The notes under the pieces: model-generated
What the model saw: only the letters and a program-made list of their open reading frames with translations
Database searches by the model: none
Told to the model about the DNA's origin: nothing
Source of the DNA: Neurospora tetraspora
Lineage: Eukaryota > Ascomycota > Sordariomycetes > Sordariales > Sordariaceae
Direction: 5' to 3'
DNA: 64,000 nucleotides
Assembly: GCF_033439725.1 (NCBI RefSeq)
Contig: NW_026944389.1
Location: 992,001-1,056,000, forward strand
In this document: piece by piece, positions 45,018-56,481 of the stretch
How positions within the stretch are numbered: the stretch's first letter is position 1
Layout: each line of letters opens with the position of its first letter
Translations under genes and position numbers: made by a program

Positions 45018-46893
45018 GTTTGGTGGTGCTGGTGAGGGTGACTGACTGGGTGAGGGTGGCTTGGAGGTGGGAAGCGGAAGTGGAAGTGGAAGTGAGTGGA
45101 AGTGGAAGTGAAAAGTGAGAGGTGGGTGTGGGTGTGGATGTGGGTGTTTAAAGTTGTGGTTGAGGTTGTCAAAGATGGTGTGTTTTGCTGTCTTGGAATT
45201 TGAGCTGTTGAGGACTTGAGATTGAGGGGATATGGGTGGACTAGAGGCTAGTTGGAGGAAGGTTTTAAAGGATTCTCCTTCAGTCCTTCTCCTGACTTTG
45301 CCTTTGGTGGTCATCGTGGGCTTACATCTCGGTCACTGGGTGTGTAGATTGTTCGATGTTTCTAGAATCCTGACCAAGTTGAGATCTCTCCGCCTACTCA
45401 ACGAACAAGGCGTGGCTATGCCAGTATAAACCAATCGTGCATATCACCTCAAGTCCCTACATCGCTATATATCTCATCTGAGACAAGTGACATCGGAGAA
45501 TTATATCTACCGGTGATGGTGGTGGCTAATCGTGCATTGGATGACGTTGGGGCATCACAGAAATCCAACGGTTGAGGAGGGCAGCTGAGCTTAAGGCCAT
45601 AAGGCCATATCCCATCAAGCCCCCAATGAGATTGTGGGATGGGAACGGGTTGGCTGCTACTTCCACGACATGCTGCTGGTGGGTTGCGAGGTGCCAAACA
45701 GCATTAAGCTTGTGCCTGTGCTTGGAGATGGCCAAATGGCATTCTGTCTCGCGGCTCGGCCACTCCGATGGGAAAGTTATCTGTCGGTTGCACCAGTGTC
45801 CGTTTCACGTTCTCACAAAGTTTTAGATGGGAGAACCAATCGATGATGTTGCGATACGGTGCACCGTGGTGTGATTTTGACGTCCGTGACCCTTGGGAGA
45901 TACGGGATCTTCGTTATGAATTATTGGTCATCTCCAGATTCATCTTCAGCCCTAACAGCTGGACTCGTCGCTTTGTGGGTAACTTGATGTATAGGGAGAG
46001 AAAGGTGGGCGTTTGACTTGACTAGTGCGTGGCGAGCTCTAGTGCCGGGCTTGCCTTTCGAGACAGATGTTGTGGGCTCCAGGAGCACTCACCGGGCGTC
46101 TCTCGTTGGTATCACTGTCAATCATGGGATGTAGCTCTGATATCATGAAATTTGGAAGGTTGAGACTCGGGGCCGCAACTTGGCTGGCATATGAGAAAGA
46201 TATTCCAGTGTTGAAGATAACGATTTGTAGGAGTGATCTCATGTTGACACTTGACTCCAGTGCTGACACAGGAGCTAGAAGGGGACGAGGGGCACGACTT
46301 CACCACTCACCTTTCCCAGCCCGTTCCGTCTTCGAATAGGAATGAATGAGCAACATACGAGCACAATAAAACAAGCAAGTTTCCCCCCTCACAATAACTC
46401 CAGGCAAAAAACCTGCACGGTCGAAACACCGGAACCCCCATCCGGGCATGCAGTGATTCGAACCCGGTTCCACAAAGTTGTGGGATCAGGGGAGGAACGA
46501 AAAAGAAAGTTGGTCCATCTTCCTTGGATTTAAGCTCACGCTAATGCCTGTCTAATGCAGCACAACGAGTCGTTCATCCATCACAAGCTTTCCCAGTGTG
46601 GTAACCTCGAATGTCCATCACTTCCAGTCAGACCGAATCTCGGAACCGATTCATAAGGAACTCTTGAGTGGTGGTGAGGTGATACTCCATGTCGGTGTTG
46701 CCGGTTCCCCCTTGCCAGTTGGTTCAATGAGAGGCGATGTCTTGATGAGATAATCGGAAAACGTCGGAAGAAGATGGAGATGTCGGGTTTGACACAGTTG
46801 GGAATTGTTTTCTGGATGGTGTTAGGGGTTGATTCAGTTGAACGTGAAGATGGGAGACGTGTGTCACTTACAATTTTGCATCGTCAAATGTAT
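45018..46893. other. 1.9-kb intergenic stretch
   Basis: Upstream side of copy A and 3' side of the metallothionein-like gene. No supported gene. Holds an isolated tRNA B-box-like decamer at 46455-46464 (complement GGTTCGAATC). Confidence 0.4.
45060..45120. repeat. GGAAGT hexamer repeat
   Basis: Several imperfect GGAAGT units in the 5' leader of Cys-rich copy A. Confidence 0.8.
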
Positions 46894-46962
46894 TTACTTG
46901 CTGTGCGTGGTGCAGTTGGCACAGCTGCAGCTGTCACCGCAAGAGCAAGAGTCTCCGCACAT
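46894..46962 (-). CDS. Copper-metallothionein-like peptide, 22 aa
   Basis: The frame reads MCGDSCSCGDSCSCANCTTHSK and stops. Six Cys in 22 residues; from Cys6 on the spacing is C-x-C-x3-C-x-C-x2-C, the same as the last five Cys of the 26-residue Neurospora crassa copper metallothionein, and both end Ser-Lys. No aromatic residue, as expected. The family binds Cu(I) in a cytosolic cluster and is copper-induced in Neurospora; induction here is inference. Too short for ordinary ORF filters. A GATATAAG box lies about 135 bp upstream and the leader is CAACAATAATC before ATG. Confidence 0.8.
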   Translation of the reverse strand: MCGDSCSCGDSCSCANCTTHSK

Positions 46963-48522
46963 GATTATTGTTGTTGGGGGTTTGTTTGAGTTGGTGAGTT
47001 TGTGATGTTCGTTCAGGGCTGATTTGAAGTCGAAGAGTCTTAAAAAGAAGAAGAAGGAAAACATCAGGTTGAAGTTTGAGGGGAAGTTCAATTCTTATAT
47101 CCCAAGCCCTGCTGCCCGCGGTAGTGGCGCTACGCTGACTGCCCAGCACTACCTCTAGCAGCCCAACAAGCCTACAGTAGCATCGACACTAGTCACTAGT
47201 GCCATGGTGAGACGAATAAGGGGCCAGCCACGCCGTCACGCCCTGTCGCCCTGAACTTATTTTTAATGCAATCCCCTCATGAATGTTCCATCCCCCCACT
47301 AGGGTCTGGAAGTGAGGGGAACAACGAACGAAGGGCGGGTGAACGAACGAACACACACTGGCAGTCTGACACACCCGTGAGCGCATTTCGTGGGTTTGGT
47401 GTGAACTTCTTTCCCAATCAAAGCAGGCGGGATTCCAGGGATGCAGGGCGCACGCCGTGCGGAGGCACGCGGAGGGCAAGAACAACAGGTTATTTGTTAG
47501 GTGTGCCCCCATTAGCTTCGCGGTCTTGGTGATAGGCTAGCTGCAGGCCGGTTACATTGTCAACTCCACTCTTGACTACCGACCACGCCGGCTACGTACA
47601 AGCACAGCAGAGACAGTGAGCTAGTTCTCGAAGCTTTGAAGCTTCAGCTCTTGCTTGATGGGGGGAACGACGAAGAGATGACGCGGAAGGGAGTTGAAGT
47701 ACCGTATCTGGGAAATGAGGGAGGGTATGTAGTTGCCGTGGCTGACCTTCAACATCCTCGGAGCATGCGTGGTACCACAGCCGAAGTCCGGAGACAGGCA
47801 TGTCATCGTGTGACATGAGAAGTTACCATCGCCCCTTGATCCCGGCACCATGAGCAGATGGGGGTTGTTGAAGATGAAACATGGTTCTCAAGTCAATAGA
47901 TGGGATGGAATCCGGGGACGGGATGCCGGTTGGTTGCTTCGGCTTAGGCCGTTGCTTCTGGATGACAATGCGCGGTCCTTTTGGGGGGGGGGGGGGGGGG
48001 GGGGGGGGGAGGTTTAAGAGGTGATGATCCAACTGCGAACTACTCTATTGCCTGTGGATTGGAGCTGATTATGACATAAAGGGCTTGTGGGGAGGCTGGG
48101 CGGTGGTAGTTGATGGGCTGATGCTACACGGGATTTGACTTGTGCCTCTCCTGTGCAGACGTGAATCTCGTGGGACTCTGGGGGTGAGAGGGAGAAGGTT
48201 AAGCCCAGAGAGCAAGGCTAAGATCCGAACATCCGCGGAGACTTCGAACCCATCGATATGTTCGACCACATGATCATGAACTGTGGTGTCTGCTGATAAG
48301 ACCCAGGCTTGTTTCTAGACCTTTCTTCTACTAGAAACTGGTCTTCAAGTCCGAGACTGCACAGGTGCCGAAACGTCAGCACACATATCCAGCTGAAGAA
48401 GATATAAGCATTCCAAATTTTTACCCTAAAGGTTATGTCATCCAAAACCCATCACCCATACGGCCACATCCAAAAACAGGTAGCTAGGCAAGGGCTTAGC
48501 TCCCCTACTCCCCTCGACAGAC
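46963..48522. other. Intergenic with 27-bp poly-G tract
   Basis: No supported gene. A pure G run occupies about 47983-48009, inside an otherwise ordinary flank. Confidence 0.5.
47090..47103 (-). promoter_or_regulatory. TATA-like box of the metallothionein-like gene
   Basis: Complement reads GGGATATAAGAATT, about 135 bp upstream of the ATG at 46962. The following leader is CT- and CAA-rich, typical of strongly expressed fungal genes. Confidence 0.5.
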
Positions 48523-50860
48523 TCATGAGACGTCAAACTTCCCATTCAACCTCAAATCCCTCGAACTAGCACCCACCCCCACCCCAAAGCTCCCACTAGG
48601 CACCACCCAATTCTGCCTCCCCGTGTCCCAATAGCTCAGATCCCTCCTCCGCAAATTAAACGTAGCCGTCTTACTCTCCCCCGGCGCGAGCTTCAGCTTC
48701 GTGAACCCTCTCAACTGTTTGGGCGGGTTCGACGGCGCCGAAGACGGCAACGTGATGTACAGCTGAGGCACCTCAGCGCCCTGCACACCGCCGGTATTTT
48801 TGACGACGGCGGTGACGGTCGCGACGGTCTCCCAGAGGTCGGAGCGGCCGCCGGGGATGGTGTCGCCCGAGGCGGGACCGGAGGAGGCGGTGGAGGTGAT
48901 GGAGAGGGAGGAGTAGGTGAAGTTTGTGTAGGCTGTTGTTGGCATACAGAGGTAAGTGGACTGTTCTTAGTATGGAAGGGGACAGGAAAGGGAAAAACTT
49001 ACAAAGACCAAAACCAAATTCATACCGGGGAGCGATGCCATTCTTATCAAAGTGGCGGTAATCGATAAACAGACCCTCAGCGAACTGATCCGTTCCTCCC
49101 CTTTGCACTGCAGTGCCGTAGTCGCTTTCGCTCCTGGCGATGGTATACGGCAGCTTACCCGACGGAGAGACCAAGCCGTACAGGACATCGACGAGGGCGT
49201 TGCCGTTCTCCTGGCTGGGAAGACCGGCCCACACGACGGCCTTGACGCCCGGCTGTGCGAGGATGGTCTCCAGGATGATGGGGCCGGTGCTATGGACGAC
49301 GACGATGGTGTTCTTGTTGGCTTGCGCCACGGCTTGGACTAGCTGGTTGCCGTTGTGCCAGGGGTCGAGGTTTGGACGGTCGCCGGTCACGCCTTCGACG
49401 GTGGTGTAGCCTTCGCCGGAGTCGGCGGTGATGAAGACTAGTGCGGCATCTGCTCCGGAGGCAGCGTTGGCTACGCCGCTGGTGCTGTCGGAGCTGAGAA
49501 GGTTGATGGTGGTTCCGTCGGACTGTGCCCGGGTCTTGAGAGCATCGTAGGGTGCTACGAAGTAGGGGTACTCGGCTGTGCCAGAGCCCCAGCCCATGCC
49601 GAGCGCACCGGTGTTGCATCCACGATCGGCGCAGGCGTTGATTCCGGCCGGGTTTACGACGGAAGATGACCCGATGACTGCCAGCTTGCTGGGCTTCTTG
49701 AGCGGTAGGATGTTGTCGTCGTTCTTGAGCAGAACAATACCATCTCTTGCCACTGCGCGAACGTTCTCTTTGTGGTTCCCTTGGACATTGGCCTTGAGGT
49801 TGGTGGCCGGGTAGCCTGAGTTCTGCTTGAGCAGATACCACGATGCAAGAATGCGCTTGGCCATGTCGTCCAGTCTTGCTTTGGAGACCTGGCCATTGTT
49901 GACGGCGGTGTTGAGCTGTGGTCCCCACAGGATCGTCTTGCCATTGAAGTCGCTGCCAGGCATTGTCATGTCCATACCACTGTTTGCAGCGCCGTTCGTG
50001 GTGTGCTGGGCGTTCCAGTCACTCATGACATATCCTTTGAAGCCCAGCTCCTTCTTTAGAAGGCCATTTAGGATCTTGTCAGTCTCGCATGCCCACGTGC
50101 CATTGACCTGGAAGCATGTCAGTCATTCAAGTCCTTCAGCTTCCAAGGGAGACCGGGGAAAACGTACCTTGTTATAGCTGCACATCACGCTTGCAACGTT
50201 TGAGTGTACAGCATCAGCGAAAGGGAAGAGGTAGAGCTCATGCATTGTGCGGTCGTCGACGACACTGCTGATAGTCTCGCGGTTCGTCTCCTGCTCGTTG
50301 AGGATGAAGTGCTTGGCGCAAGCTTGGACACCATTGCTCTGGATCCCTTCAATGGTCTCGCTCATTGCAATACCTGTGAGATAGGGATCCGGACCAAAAC
50401 CCTCCCAGTTACGTCCACCATTGGGGATCTTGCCAAGTGGTCCGGCGACGGGTCCGAGAAGGACATGTACGCCAACGCCTTTAGCTTCCGCACCGAGGTA
50501 GATGCCGCGCTGTCGAATCAGTTCGACATCCCATGTTGAAGCGGCTTGGATACCGGGTGTGAACGCGGTGACACTTCCTGCAAGCCGAATGCCAAGAGGG
50601 CCGTCTTGTAGACACAGCTGAGGATAGCCGATGGATCCAATTGCTGGGGTGTTACCAACACAGGGGCCCTTGTTCCAACCGACTCCGGTGACGATGTTGA
50701 CCTTGTCTTGTTGTGATAGCTTGGAGAGAGCAGTGCTTGCCTGGGAGTAGGCAGCGTCCCATGCCGCAGAACCTGAACCAGCTTGACGAGCTTGCTTCTC
50801 GCCGGTCTCGGCCCAGGCGAGGGAGGACGTGGCCAACACCGCGAATATTAAAAGGTGCAT
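48523..50860 (-). CDS. Secreted GH3 beta-glucosidase
   Basis: CDS is complement(join(48523..48932,49003..50107,50168..50860)), 735 aa; introns GTACGT and GTAAGT donors, CATACTAAG branch in the second. The signal peptide is MHLLIFAVLATSSLAWA. Seen: LQDGPLGIRL, the conserved GRNWEGFGPDPYLTG, KHFILNEQETNRET, and GYVMSDWNA, whose Asp (about 261) is the GH3 nucleophile; then the alpha/beta sandwich with VLLKNDDNILPL, and after the last intron GFGLSYTNFTYSSL leading into a fibronectin-III-like C-terminal domain ending LNGKFDVS. It cleaves cellobiose and other beta-glucosides to glucose outside the cell, as the closing step of cellulose digestion. Domain order and length match the compact cel3a-type enzymes. 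The last acceptor (ACAACAG) is chosen because it rebuilds the conserved GLSYTNF. Confidence 0.96.
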
Positions 50861-51915
50861 GGTGGGCTCTGTGTTGAGTGTTGTGTCCCTGTTCTTCAGC
50901 CAGGCTTGAGTTCCTTCCGTAAGGCCAAACCCATTCTCCCGTCTCCCCGGACCAAGAAACGACCTTCTCTTATACTGACGCCCAAGAAATGCCCAGTCGG
51001 AACCACGGCGAGCTTCCTGGACGGATAGCTACCGCCACTTTACCTAAACCCATCCTCAATACGATCTTCCGGGCATGCAAGACCTGGATTCAGACTGGAA
51101 GACATCGGGCGCTGAGGCCCCGAATGATCGTCGTGATGCATTGGGGTCATGCTTCATGTGCGAGATAAATGGCGGGGTGCAGTTCCGGCAGTGGACGAGA
51201 TGCTGTGGAGATTCGGAAGGACACGAGGCGAGCGAATACTATGTGCTTCAACTGGCCAAGGAAGCATCCCGAACGGTTGTGGCCACCGACAACAGCCGGG
51301 CCGCATTGCCATATATTGATTAGGCGACATGTAGCCTCTTTTCGCGCTGTGTAACACCCCGCCCCCTGAGAAAGGCCGAACTCCCACCGTGTTTTCGGGA
51401 TTGGGGAAATGATACCAAGAGAAGCTCACGCCGAAGCCACAGTCGTCAGTGCTGAAGTGGAAATGCGGGGGATGGTCCCTTTGAAGTTCGCGTGATGTAT
51501 GTTCCTGGCTGTGATGTCGGATTGAGTGCGGGGGACCGGGTTTAGGCCGTATGGCAAATGCAACTTTGTGACGAGATCGGAAATGGTTCGCGGAAACGAT
51601 CAACCAGAGTTCTTGGTGCGATGCATACGTATAAATCTTCCCACCAATCATCCATATACCGTGTTTTCGAGGAAAGACGCCGAGGTTCATGTAGCTGAGA
51701 GACAGGCCGTGCAAAATCAGTTGTCCACTTGACATCGGAGGTCACAAGTCAAACTGAGTTGAGTGATCACATAACTTACACCGGCTGAGCTAAAGCAAGG
51801 CAATAGATCCCGAAGGACGGTTCTTCAAAATGATATTATTAAGTATACTATATTCAATCATTTTCGCACAAAACACGTCATAGCGGTCATTACTCTTCGG
51901 CATGGAGCATGTGCT
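50861..51915. other. Intergenic between two minus-strand secreted-enzyme genes
   Basis: Promoter of the beta-glucosidase and 3' flank of the protease. GGGCGGGGTG/CCCCGCC-type motifs at 51354-51366 resemble carbon-repressor (CreA/Cre1, SYGGRG) sites, as does CCCCGG at 50945-50950; binding is untested. Confidence 0.4.
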
Positions 51916-53275
51916 CTACACATGCTGGGCCATACCGAGTGAGTTGTTACCGCCGTTGAAAACGACGAACTGAGACTTGAAAAAGATGTCTCCCCAAATT
52001 TCCAACCCAGATGTCGTGGGCTGAACACCACCAAAGCAAGCTGAAGCATAGATGTTAGCATATGGCTCTGTCGTAAGGAGATGGTATAGACTTACTAGTA
52101 GCATCGATTTGGGAGAATCTGATGTCGTCGCCCTTGACGCGGGCCATATACCGCCCGCCCACATCCACGAAGAGATCCGGAAGGTTTGCATTGCAAGGGA
52201 ATGTGACTCCTCCCGCATTTGGATCGTTCTGAGCTCCTTGGACCTGGCTATAATAGGCGTTGGCCACTGCTTGGGAAACAAGCATCAGAGTGGTGCCCGT
52301 ATCGGCAATAGCCTGTGCCGGTGCCACTTTCTTAGCTTGGCCGTTTCCAACGGAAAAGGCAGACGTTGTGAACTGCCAGAAGCCCATGCCTGTGTTGACG
52401 GGGATCCATGCCATCTGTCCCGTAAACTTTGTGTTATCAATGCGGCCAAACTCGTAAGCACCAACAGCGTTATGGCGGAGATCGGCAGTGAAAACGGGCT
52501 CGGCGAGAGAGGGGAGAACGTTGTCGAAGAAGGTCTTTTGCTGCTGAGGCTGGACAGTGTTGAGCTTGGAGAAGGCAAGGCCAAGCAAGCCGTTGTTCTG
52601 TGTATCTTGGATGAATGTCTGGGAAACTTGGGTGGCAAGCTCGACTGCCTGGTTTTGGACAGCGACACCGCCAACTTCAACCACGTCGGTACCAACATTG
52701 CCGGCAGCAGCAGAGCCATCTCCATAGCTGATGGAAAATGTCTGTCCCTGCAGCAATTTAAAGGTCTTGGATGCAGCAGGGTTGTAGACTTGATGGCCGT
52801 TTGTTATCTGGGGGCTGAGTTGTGTGTTGAAGACCCATAGATCGGATGAGCCCGAGTCGAAGTCGAGGTTGATGGTTTGACCGCCAATGGTGACTGGAGC
52901 AAGATATTCGACGTCGTCCTGTTCAGGGGTGGCTGTGACGGCACCAGCCTCTGTGCCTGCCGCCGCTTTACCACTGCCACCAATGGCATCTATCCGCGAG
53001 GTGTCGGGCGTGGAGCTCTCGGAGAAGTCTTCCTGGGTTATTGATGTGATTGTTGGTGTGGTGCCGTTTCTCTGGGCGTTCATGGCATCAAGTAGGGGTT
53101 GTGGAACTGGCATTCGGTATTTCCGATACGCCTTCAACAGCTCCCTGGGGCCATTGCGTGCCTTGAAGTTCGGATTCCTGATCCGTTCGACTTTGAATGA
53201 GCGTTTGGTGTATGGCGCAGCCACCACCAGGGAAAGCAAGACGCTAAGGATGAAAAGCTTGAAAAGGACAGGCAT
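51916..53275 (-). CDS. Secreted pepsin-like aspartic protease (family A1)
   Basis: CDS is complement(join(51916..52040,52096..53275)), 434 aa; GTAAGT donor, CTTCAG acceptor, GCTAAC branch. Signal peptide [20 protein letters not shown], then a propeptide with KR and KARNG segments to about residue 115. Mature enzyme: [10 protein letters not shown] (catalytic Asp140), flap SYGDGS (Tyr184), NNGLLGLAF, and IADTGTTLM (catalytic Asp325). The last exon carries TCFGGVQ...[17 protein letters not shown]...GMAQHV, the usual end of penicillopepsin/aspergillopepsin-type enzymes. Only one obvious Cys pair is present (PCNANLP and TCFGG). Acid extracellular protein digestion is the expected role. The upstream in-frame extension to 53326 is not used, because the second Met begins a perfect signal peptide. 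Confidence 0.95.
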
Positions 53276-53487
53276 TGTGAGGGAGTGATGGGAGTGAAAA
53301 AGACAGAATAATAGGGCAACCACCACGCCAGGTGGTAGACTATAGCAGAAGCGAATGGGAAAACACAGACAAAGTAAGCTCTGGATGTCAATATTGCATC
53401 TTTTATGTTGTTGGAAGGACAGGAAAGAGGCAATATAGATTCAAACCCAGAACCGCTCAGACAAAAGACGGGGAAATGGTCTGCTGT

Positions 53488-53937
53488 CTAGACCGTTGAC
53501 GCCGACGAGGAGGCCTCGTCAGGAGGCTCGGAAGAAAAGAGCATCGAAACTCCAAGGGGCTGGCCGCGCAAGCAGCCATATCCTTCTGAACTCCATTGGT
53601 AGCTAGAGGTATGGATGGCTGTGACACTTGTCGAGTCTCTCGAGTTGTTGTTGTAACGACTCATAAACTCGGTAATTTTCGAAACAGTTGAAACAGAGGG
53701 CTTGGCATTCTGAAACTGGGCGTGTAAGTGGCCTGGGGCACACCTAATCTCGGTCATGTGTGATTGGCTGAGTACGCCCGATGAAACTCGGTGGATTGTG
53801 ATCAGCTTGAACGACTCGTTTGAGAAAAAAGAAGCTATCCCCGGATCACGGAAGAGGACGACTCCCATATTCCGGGGATTGGCACTTGCACCTGGAGCTG
53901 TCCTGACACACATAGCCCGATGATCCCAATTATGCAC
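53488..53937 (-). CDS. Hypothetical protein, 149 aa, doubtful
   Basis: ATG-to-stop frame with balanced composition and stretches such as MGVVLFRDPGIASFFSNESFKLITIHRV and SYQWSSEGYGCLRGQPLG that look protein-like. No signal peptide, domain or clear splice partner; it could be the last exon of an unrecognised gene. Ends with Glu/Ser-rich residues. Confidence 0.3.
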   Translation of the reverse strand: MHNWDHRAMCVRTAPGASANPRNMGVVLFRDPGIASFFSNESFKLITIHRVSSGVLSQSHMTEIRCAPGHLHAQFQNAKPSVSTVSKITEFMSRYNNNSRDSTSVTAIHTSSYQWSSEGYGCLRGQPLGVSMLFSSEPPDEASSSASTV

Positions 53938-55107
53938 GCGTGCTGGCCATAACGGGCTGGTAGTGCAAGGATCAATGGGGGATTCTTGAGGTCAAAGTCA
54001 AGTGTCAGCTTTGATGTCTTGTAAAAGTCCGTAAAGTCGAAGCAGTGAACAACTTCTCTGGTTGTGCGGTGGCGCCGGAATTGTTAGTGCAGACTGGGCC
54101 AGAATCTACCTACAGTAACAGAAAGTCGCAGAGCACGGTCCACAAGATCCCGTGACCTGGCTTGGCAGGAGAGGAAGCAAAGGTCTGGACTCGACTCTTT
54201 CCGTTTCACTTTTGGTGACTTGTAATTTTGCGCTTTGACTGCAGTCTGCTCGAATTACTTCCAGGTTCCTTGTACCTTTGCTTGTACCTCCGCCAGTGGA
54301 GACGCTTATGCCAGCTGTCAGCATACCTTATCTGCGGTCCGACAGGCCCCGCTCTGCCGTCTTCAGTGCAGGCTCACTGCGCAGTGTCCTGGCAGCCTTT
54401 GTGTCTGGCAATCATTCGGCAAAACGGTGACGGGGAACTGGACTGCGGCACTTTCACAGTTTCCTTCTCGCATCGCATTCCCGTCCTCGGCTGTCACTGA
54501 CCTGCACCAAACCCCGATTGCCACTCTATGACCATTCAAACCATCCATTCATCTACGCGGTTGATGACGGGATTCCCATGATTGCCATGAAACGGAAGCG
54601 CGATTGAAACGAAACATCTTCCTTTTTATCATTGAAACGCCGAGGCGCGCTCAGTTCCCGTCGCCGTCGCAGTCGCAATCACAACCGCAATCACCTGTCG
54701 GGTTGACCGTCGCTTTGGCAGCTGCGCTGTGTGTTGACGCTTGCCTTGCTTGACGCTTCCCAACCGACTTCACAGTCCCGGCCCGCCTCGACCCACCATT
54801 GACTGCAATCCATCTTTGCCTCCGTTTCCTATTTTCGCACCCTCCCGACCAACCCCAGCTTTTTGGTTCCCGTCTTCGATTCTCATTTTTCCTCTTCTTG
54901 GCCATCCGTCAGTCCCGTTTGCTAGACGGACAAACGGACGGGCGGACGGGGCCACTGTCTAGCTTCCGTCGGACACTTGTAGGCGTCAACAAACGGCGTC
55001 AACGGCATCCGTCACCATCTGACCAGAAAGGGGGCTCCACCCATCTCGACAACGCACCCTAACGGTACCGTACAGTCCGTACAAATAGTCAACGGACCCC
55101 GTACGGA

Positions 55108-55152
55108 TCCCGGACGGAACCACGGACGGAACCACGGACGGAACACGGACCA
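55108..55152. repeat. CGGACGGAACCA tandem repeat
   Basis: Roughly three units of the 12-mer CGGACGGAACCA, right before the ATG at 55164, in the 5' leader of the Myb/SANT-like gene. Confidence 0.8.
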
Positions 55153-55163
55153 CACGGCCCCCA

Positions 55164-56481
55164 ATGTCCGACGACCCCTTCCCCGCCTCGGCTTCCGGCG
55201 CCGGCCCTCCCGCCTTGGCTCCCGGTAAGCACCGCGGCCCCCGCTTCAGCTGGAACACGGCCTATGAGACCACCTTCTTCACCTCCCTCTGCGAGTCTGT
55301 CCATCTCGGTCTACGCGAGGGCAACACGTTCAAGCCCGAGGCCTGGGACCGCGCATTGCAGGCCCTCATCACCCACCATAACGCCTATGCCAACAAGGGC
55401 CACCTCATCAACAAGAGTGACAATGCTCGAAAAAAGTTCCGTCTGTGGCGCGGTCTGCGGGAGGATCCAGACTTCCACTACGATGTCATGACCAGGACTG
55501 TAAATGCATCCGAAGAAGCATGGGCCAGACATTTGCAGGTGCGTCATGTCATGTCGGCATCCCGTTGCCTCGTCCCGTCTTGCCTTGTCACTCCGCTAAC
55601 CCCATGTCTCCTTTTATCAGATGGAGCCACTCTCTCGCTCCCTTCGTGGCAGACCCTTTGAACATGAAGAACTATACGAGATCTTGTTCCCCGATGTCAT
55701 CGGCTCTGGCGGTGCCCCTAAACGGCTGACCAAACAACGCCCCCGCAAGACGAATGATAACCTCAACCCTTCCGGCCCCGGCTCCGGTCATGGTCCAGGC
55801 CACGCCGACCAGGATGCCCCTAATACGACAATCATGAACCTCCTTGCCGACCCATCCTACGCAAACCCTCATCCACAGGGCCACATGCCTCCGCCGCCGC
55901 CAGTCCATTCGGCTTCCGCCCCTCTTCCCTCTCCCATCCCCGCCCCCGTCTTGGCCCCCATTCCCACTCCACCAACCTTGCCGTCGTCTCAACCACCACC
56001 ACATTCCCGGCCCAACCCGACCGCACATCAACCCCGAAATAACCCGAGCACGTCCGCCCTCACGCCGCCCGAGGAGAATCCTGTCCAGAACCGGAGAAGG
56101 CCTCACATGCCTGACAGCAGTGGCTCCAGCGGCTCTACCAACGCTGAAAAACGCCGTCGTACTGCCTCAAGCTCTGTTGACCACGCTTCCCAAGCCTCGG
56201 GTATTGCCAGCTCTTCCGCAGTCAGCAGTCTATCTACTCCCGATGCGGTAACAGCCCTGGCAGAGGTTTTCCGTTTTCCCAAGCCCAAGCTGAGCTGGGC
56301 AGAGCAAGCCGTCGAGATCTTCTTCCGAGACTTCGCCCAGGAGGATATGGACTTTCAGCTCAAGGTGGCCGAAAAGGCCCTCACGGACGAGAACAAGGCC
56401 ATGGTGTTCTGCAAGATGCCCAGTCACGTGCGCAAACATTGGATTAAGCGTCTGAGGGAAGCGCACAACAGGAGTATCTAG
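55164..56481 (+). CDS. Myb/SANT-like DNA-binding domain protein
   Basis: CDS is join(55164..55538,55621..56481), 411 aa; GTGCGT donor, TATCAG acceptor. Residues 28-125 (FSWNTAYETTFFTSLCESVHLGLREG...WDRALQALI...NKSDNARKKFRLWRGLREDPDFHYD) match the Myb/SANT-like fold of Myb_DNA-bind_3 type: Trp and aromatic spacing, then the third helix and W-RGLREDP. This domain class is related to DNA-binding parts of Harbinger-derived proteins; in ascomycetes many copies are host genes. The middle is Pro-rich (PPPPP; PIPAPVLAPIPTPP), then a KRRR nuclear signal, and a conserved-looking C-terminal helix bundle (LSWAEQAVEIFFRDFAQEDMDFQLKVAEKALTD). Probably a nuclear regulator; targets unknown. Confidence 0.8.

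Larger units (their letters stand above)
53276..55163. other. 1.9-kb region with one doubtful ORF
   Basis: Contains the doubtful ORF at 53488-53937; otherwise no gene. The right end (54900-55160) is rich in CGGAC repeats before the Myb/SANT gene. Confidence 0.4.
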
